From assembly GCF_900100295.1 (NCBI RefSeq), contig NZ_FNEV01000007.1:1-64000 (forward strand): a stretch of 64,000 nt of DNA, read 5' to 3'. The DNA is from Salimicrobium halophilum (GTDB taxonomy: Bacteria; Bacillota; Bacilli; Bacillales; Halobacillaceae). Under the pieces are notes generated by a model that worked only from the letters and a program-made list of their open reading frames with translations, did not search any database and had not been told where the DNA came from. Below are positions 61,017 to 64,000 of the stretch, piece by piece (position 1 is the first letter of the stretch; each line of letters opens with the position of its first letter). Position numbers and translations under genes: made by a program.

Positions 61017-61043
61017 GTTATTTTGGATTACAATATCTATAAT
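61015..61043 (+). promoter_or_regulatory. ychF promoter
   Basis: -35 TTGTTA (61015-61020), 17-bp spacer, -10 TATAAT (61038-61043), 44 bp before the start codon. Confidence 0.7.
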
Positions 61044-61086
61044 TGGTATGACATATGCGCTAAAGTCTCTAAGGAGGAAAACCTAA

Positions 61087-62184
61087 ATGGCATTAACAGC
61101 AGGAATCGTAGGTTTGCCGAACGTCGGAAAATCTACGCTATTTAACGCAATAACACAAGCAGGAGCTCTCTCTGCGAACTACCCATTCGCAACGATTGAC
61201 CCTAACGTCGGCATCGTCGAAGTTCCGGATTATCGTCTGGAGAAGCTGACAGAGCTTGTGAACCCGAAGAAAACAATCCCTACAGCTTTCGAATTTACGG
61301 ATATCGCAGGAATCGTGGAGGGCGCGAGTAAAGGGGAAGGACTCGGCAACCAGTTTCTCTCCCATATCCGTCAGGTGGACGCAATCTGTCACGTCGTCCG
61401 TGCTTTTGACGACGATGAAGTCACGCACGTATCCGGAAAAGTCGATCCGATTTCAGACATTGAAACGATCAACCTGGAACTGATTCTCGCAGACCTCGAA
61501 ACAATCAACAAGCGCCTCGAGCGTGTAGAGAAGATGGCGAGACAGAAAGACAAGGATGCCCTGGCTGAGAAGGATGTTCTTACTCGTCTGAAAGAAGCGC
61601 TTGAATCGGAACAGCCGGCCCGTACCCTTGAACTTACGAAGGAAGAGGAAAAGTACCGCAAAGGTCTTCACCTGTTGACGGCGAAACCGATTCTGTATGT
61701 AGCGAACGTCGGAGAAGATGAAATCGGCGAGCCGGATAACGATAACGTGAAGCGGATCCGCGAGTTTGCGGAAAAAGAGGGAGCAGAAGTGATCGTCGTC
61801 TGTGCCAAAATCGAATCCGAAATCGCTGAACTCGAAGGCGAAGAGAAAGCGGAGTTCCTCGAAGATCTCGGAATTGAGGAGTCCGGACTCGACCAGCTCA
61901 TCAAAGCGACGTATAACCTGCTCGGTCTTGCTACGTATTTCACAGCAGGGGAACAGGAAGTGCGTGCCTGGACGTTCCGCAAAGGCATGACTGCCCCGCA
62001 GGCAGCCGGAATCATCCACACGGATTTCGAAAAAGGATTCATCAAAGCGGAAACGGTATCGTATGAGGACCTCGTCGAAGGCGGATCGATGGCCAAAGCG
62101 AAAGAGAACGGAAAAGTTCGTTTAGAAGGAAAAGAGTACATCGTCAAAGATGGGGACGTCATCCATTTCCGATTTAATGTCTAA
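61087..62184 (+). CDS. ychF: Redox-regulated ATPase YchF (Obg-related)
   Basis: 365 residues (366 in B. subtilis YyaF). GLPNVGKSTLFN at 8-19, DIAGIVEGASKGEGLGN, an NVGE in place of NKxD (the known basis for ATP preference), and a C-terminal TGS domain (REVRAWTFRKG...VHFRF-like end). CTAAGGAGG precedes the ATG. It binds ribosomes. Confidence 0.97.
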   Translation: MALTAGIVGLPNVGKSTLFNAITQAGALSANYPFATIDPNVGIVEVPDYRLEKLTELVNPKKTIPTAFEFTDIAGIVEGASKGEGLGNQFLSHIRQVDAICHVVRAFDDDEVTHVSGKVDPISDIETINLELILADLETINKRLERVEKMARQKDKDALAEKDVLTRLKEALESEQPARTLELTKEEEKYRKGLHLLTAKPILYVANVGEDEIGEPDNDNVKRIREFAEKEGAEVIVVCAKIESEIAELEGEEKAEFLEDLGIEESGLDQLIKATYNLLGLATYFTAGEQEVRAWTFRKGMTAPQAAGIIHTDFEKGFIKAETVSYEDLVEGGSMAKAKENGKVRLEGKEYIVKDGDVIHFRFNV

Positions 62185-62191
62185 AGAGTGG

Positions 62192-62220
62192 TTGTAAACA
62201 ATCAGGATCTATGGTATTAT
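62192..62220 (+). promoter_or_regulatory. rpsF-ssb-rpsR promoter
   Basis: -35 TTGTAA (62192-62197), 17-bp spacer, -10 TATTAT (62215-62220) with extended TGG. Confidence 0.75.
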
Positions 62221-62224
62221 ACTA

Positions 62225-62290
62225 AGTTGTGAGTAATGATATACGATTACTCCTTGCCTTTTGATCAGCAAAAGGCCGCTAAGTCCATAA
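62225..62290 (+). promoter_or_regulatory. Candidate S6:S18-binding leader of rpsF
   Basis: The leader folds GCCTTTTG..CAAAAGGC and continues into CCGC, placing an unpaired CCG beside the stem. In many bacteria a CCG-bulge structure in the rpsF leader binds the S6:S18 pair and represses the operon. The fit is by eye. Confidence 0.45.
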
Positions 62291-62304
62291 GGAGGTGAAC
62301 ACGG

Positions 62305-62595
62305 ATGAGAAACTACGAAATCATGTACATCATCCGCCCGGATATCGAGGAGGACCAGAAAACGTCTGTAAAAGAGCGTTTCGACGGCATCCTTACAAAT
62401 AACGGTGCGGAGATTGATGAAACAAAAGAAGTCGGTAAGCGTCGTCTTGCATACGAAATCAAAGACTATCGCGACGGCATCTACGTAACAATCAACTTCA
62501 AAGGAACAGTTGACGCGATCAACGAATTCGATCGCCAGGCTAAGTACTCTGATGACATCATTCGTCATATCGCTGTACGCGAAGACGATCAATAA
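62305..62595 (+). CDS. rpsF: Ribosomal protein bS6
   Basis: 96 residues, [17 protein letters not shown] start and [13 protein letters not shown] core. It forms a heterodimer with S18 (rpsR, two genes downstream). AAGGAGGTG precedes the ATG. First gene of the conserved rpsF-ssb-rpsR operon. Confidence 0.98.
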   Translation: MRNYEIMYIIRPDIEEDQKTSVKERFDGILTNNGAEIDETKEVGKRRLAYEIKDYRDGIYVTINFKGTVDAINEFDRQAKYSDDIIRHIAVREDDQ

Positions 62596-62606
62596 GGGGT
62601 GGTCTG

Positions 62607-63089
62607 ATGTTAAATCGTGTCGTTTTAGTCGGCAGGTTAACGAAGGATCCTGATTTACGCTATACACCGAATGGAGTAGCTGTCGCCAACTTCACGGTAG
62701 CTGTGAACCGTCCTTTCTCCAACAACCAGGGCAATAATGATGCAGACTTCATTAACTGCGTGGTATGGAGAAGAGCAGCCGAGAATCTGGCCAACTTTAT
62801 GAGTAAAGGTAGTCAGGTCGGTGTAGATGGACGTTTGCAGACACGGAGCTTCGAAAACAAAGAAGGTCGCCGTGTATTTATCACGGAAGTCGTGGCAGAC
62901 AGTGTGCAGTTCCTTGAATCAAAAGGTGGCTCAGGCGGTGGACAAGGTCCCCGTAATGACCAGTCTTCAGGATTCCAGGGAAATCAGAACCAACCATCTC
63001 AGGATAATTTTGGACAATCAAAAAGTAATGACCCGTTCGCAGATGACGGGGAACCTATTGATATATCGGATGACGATTTACCATTCTAA
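62607..63089 (+). CDS. ssbA: Single-stranded DNA-binding protein SsbA
   Basis: 160 residues. OB-fold (1-108) beginning [23 protein letters not shown], a Gly/Gln/Asn-rich linker, and the acidic tail ending DDDLPF that recruits replication and repair partners (RecO, PriA and others). It is the main SSB, given the rpsF-rpsR context. Confidence 0.98.
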   Translation: MLNRVVLVGRLTKDPDLRYTPNGVAVANFTVAVNRPFSNNQGNNDADFINCVVWRRAAENLANFMSKGSQVGVDGRLQTRSFENKEGRRVFITEVVADSVQFLESKGGSGGGQGPRNDQSSGFQGNQNQPSQDNFGQSKSNDPFADDGEPIDISDDDLPF

Positions 63090-63138
63090 GAGTACGGTAA
63101 CTCTTGGATACATTCTAAACGAAAAGGAGTGAACGCAT

Positions 63139-63363
63139 ATGGCACGTCGTGGACGTAGACGTAAGAAGGTTTGCTATTTCACTGCAAATGGCATCACTCA
63201 TATCGATTACAAAGACACTGAATTGCTTAAACGTTTCATCTCTGAGCGTGGAAAGATTCTTCCTCGCCGAGTAACAGGAACTTCTGCGAAGTATCAGCGT
63301 AAATTGACGAAGGCGATTAAGCGCTCCCGTCAAATGGCTCTACTTCCTTACTCTGCTGAATAA
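63139..63363 (+). CDS. rpsR: Ribosomal protein bS18
   Basis: 74 residues with [37 protein letters not shown] and [22 protein letters not shown]-like segments. Last gene of the operon, AAAGGAGTG upstream and a strong terminator 11 bp downstream. Confidence 0.98.
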   Translation: MARRGRRRKKVCYFTANGITHIDYKDTELLKRFISERGKILPRRVTGTSAKYQRKLTKAIKRSRQMALLPYSAE

Positions 63364-63373
63364 TCGGCAGGTG

Positions 63374-63404
63374 AATCCCCGGCTTTTATGCCGGGGATTT
63401 TTGT
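63374..63404 (+). terminator. Terminator of the rpsF operon
   Basis: AATCCCCGGC/GCCGGGGATT, 6-nt loop, TTTTTG. Confidence 0.9.
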
Positions 63405-63424
63405 ATAGAAAAGGAGGAGAAACG

Positions 63425-63724
63425 ATGCCGGTTTGTGATCATTGCGGGTATGAGTGGAGACGGAGAGATGTATGGAAAAAGTTATCGGTCCAGGCCCGGG
63501 GGACTTGCCCTTCGTGTGGCCAGATGCAGTATGTAACGGCAAAATCACGGAAGCGCGGTAGTATGTATATGCTGCTTGTTTTTCTTATTCTTATCGTACA
63601 GGCTGTATTCGAGATTCCACTATGGGGTTCGATTGCGATGCTTTTTGCCCTGGCCTTTGTTCTGATGACGTTTGTTATTCCGAAAGTGTATGAACTGACA
63701 AGTGAACAGGAAGCTTTGTATTGA
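63425..63724 (+). CDS. Putative zinc-ribbon membrane protein (TIGR04104 type)
   Basis: 99 residues from the ATG with AAGGAGGAG ahead; MPVCDHCGYEW and GTCPSCGQMQYVTAKSRKR give two CxxC pairs about 25 residues apart, then two membrane segments (about 50-68 and 72-90). The CxxC...CxxC plus YxTxxS(R/K) arrangement is the pattern of a small Bacillales family without assigned function. Confidence 0.8.
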   Translation: MPVCDHCGYEWRRRDVWKKLSVQARGTCPSCGQMQYVTAKSRKRGSMYMLLVFLILIVQAVFEIPLWGSIAMLFALAFVLMTFVIPKVYELTSEQEALY

Positions 63725-63755
63725 AACGGAGGGTGTTCCCTCCGTTTATTTTTAA
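63724..63755 (+). terminator. Terminator after the zinc-ribbon gene
   Basis: AAACGGAGGG/CCCTCCGTTT, 4-nt loop, then ATTTTTA. Confidence 0.85.
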
Positions 63756-63758
63756 TTT

Positions 63759-63812
63759 AAATATCTTGATTTTGAGATATTTGTGTATTATAATTATCTC
63801 AGATTCAAAATA
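63759..63812 (+). promoter_or_regulatory. Promoter with MhqR/MarR-like operator before the YceI gene
   Basis: AAATATCT (63759-63766) and AGATATTT (63775-63782) form a palindrome around TGATTTTG. The -35 TTGATT (63766-63771) lies inside it; 17 bp on is the -10 TATAAT (63789-63794). A weaker ATTATCTCAGATTC copy follows the -10. The palindrome resembles the TATCTCGAATTCGAGATA operator of MhqR. Confidence 0.6.
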
Positions 63813-63827
63813 CAGGAGGAATACATT

Positions 63828-64000
63828 ATGACGACATTGGCTTTAGACAAAGTGCACAGTACACTCGATTTTCAGATCAAACACATGATGGTCTCGAAAG
63901 CGAAAGGTTCTTTCACGAACTTCGATGTGGATTTCAAAGGGGATATCGAGGATCTTCAGAATGCTTCCATTACCGTGACGATTCCGGTGACATCGATAGA
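63828..64000 (+). CDS. YceI family protein (5' part; runs off the right edge)
   Basis: 57 codons present: MTTLALDKVHSTLDFQIKHM followed by VSKAKGSFTNFDVDFKGD and a SITVTIPVTSI strand, the start of a YceI lipid-binding beta-barrel. No signal peptide, as in cytoplasmic Gram-positive members. AGGAGGAAT precedes the ATG. Family members bind polyisoprenoid or quinone-like lipids, which fits the quinone-type operator in front (inference). Confidence 0.88.
   Translation, partial: MTTLALDKVHSTLDFQIKHMMVSKAKGSFTNFDVDFKGDIEDLQNASITVTIPVTSI

Overview
The window is the replication-origin region of a spore-forming, probably halophilic or halotolerant member of the Bacillaceae (Halobacillus/Salimicrobium-like). 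Evidence: the gene order around dnaA is the Bacillus order (rpmH, rnpA, yidC, jag, mnmE, mnmG, rsmG on one side; dnaN, yaaA, recF, remB, gyrB, gyrA, guaB, dacA, pdxS, pdxT, serS, dck, dgk, tadA, scr, dnaX, ebfC, recR, yaaL, bofA, rRNA on the other). Sporulation-linked genes (bofA, yyaC, yidC/spoIIIJ, soj/spo0J) are present, many proteins are acidic, and the 16S 5' end is of Bacillaceae type. The species assignment is inference.

Layout. The origin lies at about 37.2-39.3 kb: dnaA is flanked by two DnaA-box clusters, and the dnaA-dnaN gap holds a B. subtilis-like unwinding element. Left of it most genes are on the minus strand and right of it most are on the plus strand, as expected for bidirectional replication. 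1-4.1 kb: 16S rRNA 5' end with tandem promoters, then bofA-yaaL-recR-ebfC-dnaX and the SRP RNA. 4.1-20.5 kb: tadA, then an accessory stretch (DUF3891, DJ-1/PfpI protein, siderophore-type N-monooxygenase, acsA, DMT exporter, SLT lysozyme-like protein, a multidomain GH16 beta-glucanase broken by one in-frame TGA, an M50-like membrane protease, a Y-family polymerase, a candidate SigK-dependent Gln/His-rich protein), then dck-dgk. 20.5-29.5 kb: tRNA-Arg, an RsbQ homologue, tRNA-Ser, serS with a T-box leader, pdxT-pdxS, dacA, guaB, an HD-GYP-like protein. 29.6-38.7 kb: gyrA, gyrB, remB, recF, yaaA, dnaN, dnaA. 39.3-46.1 kb: rpmH to rsmG. 46.1-54.4 kb: accessory insert (nei, SDR, GNAT, asparagine synthetase, aroK-aroD, ddl, dipeptidase). 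54.5-64 kb: noc, soj, spo0J, DUF554, yyaC, YkvI-like protein, mscS, yyzM, ychF, rpsF-ssb-rpsR, a zinc-ribbon membrane protein and the start of a YceI gene.

How the parts work together. The chromosome-organising system is visible as a whole: Soj, Spo0J and Noc genes, three parS sites (7544, 54554, 60927), two exact Noc-binding palindromes (18062, 23377), the oriC boxes and an extra DnaA-box palindrome before mnmE. 

The least explained structure is a family of roughly 120-bp imperfect-palindrome elements at five intergenic loci, in both orientations and partly in head-to-tail arrays. Their ends are conserved, while the internal arms differ between copies but stay complementary within each copy. 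A second unexplained structure is a run of five GTCCG motifs spaced 21, 31, 21 and 21 bp between the T-box terminator and serS.
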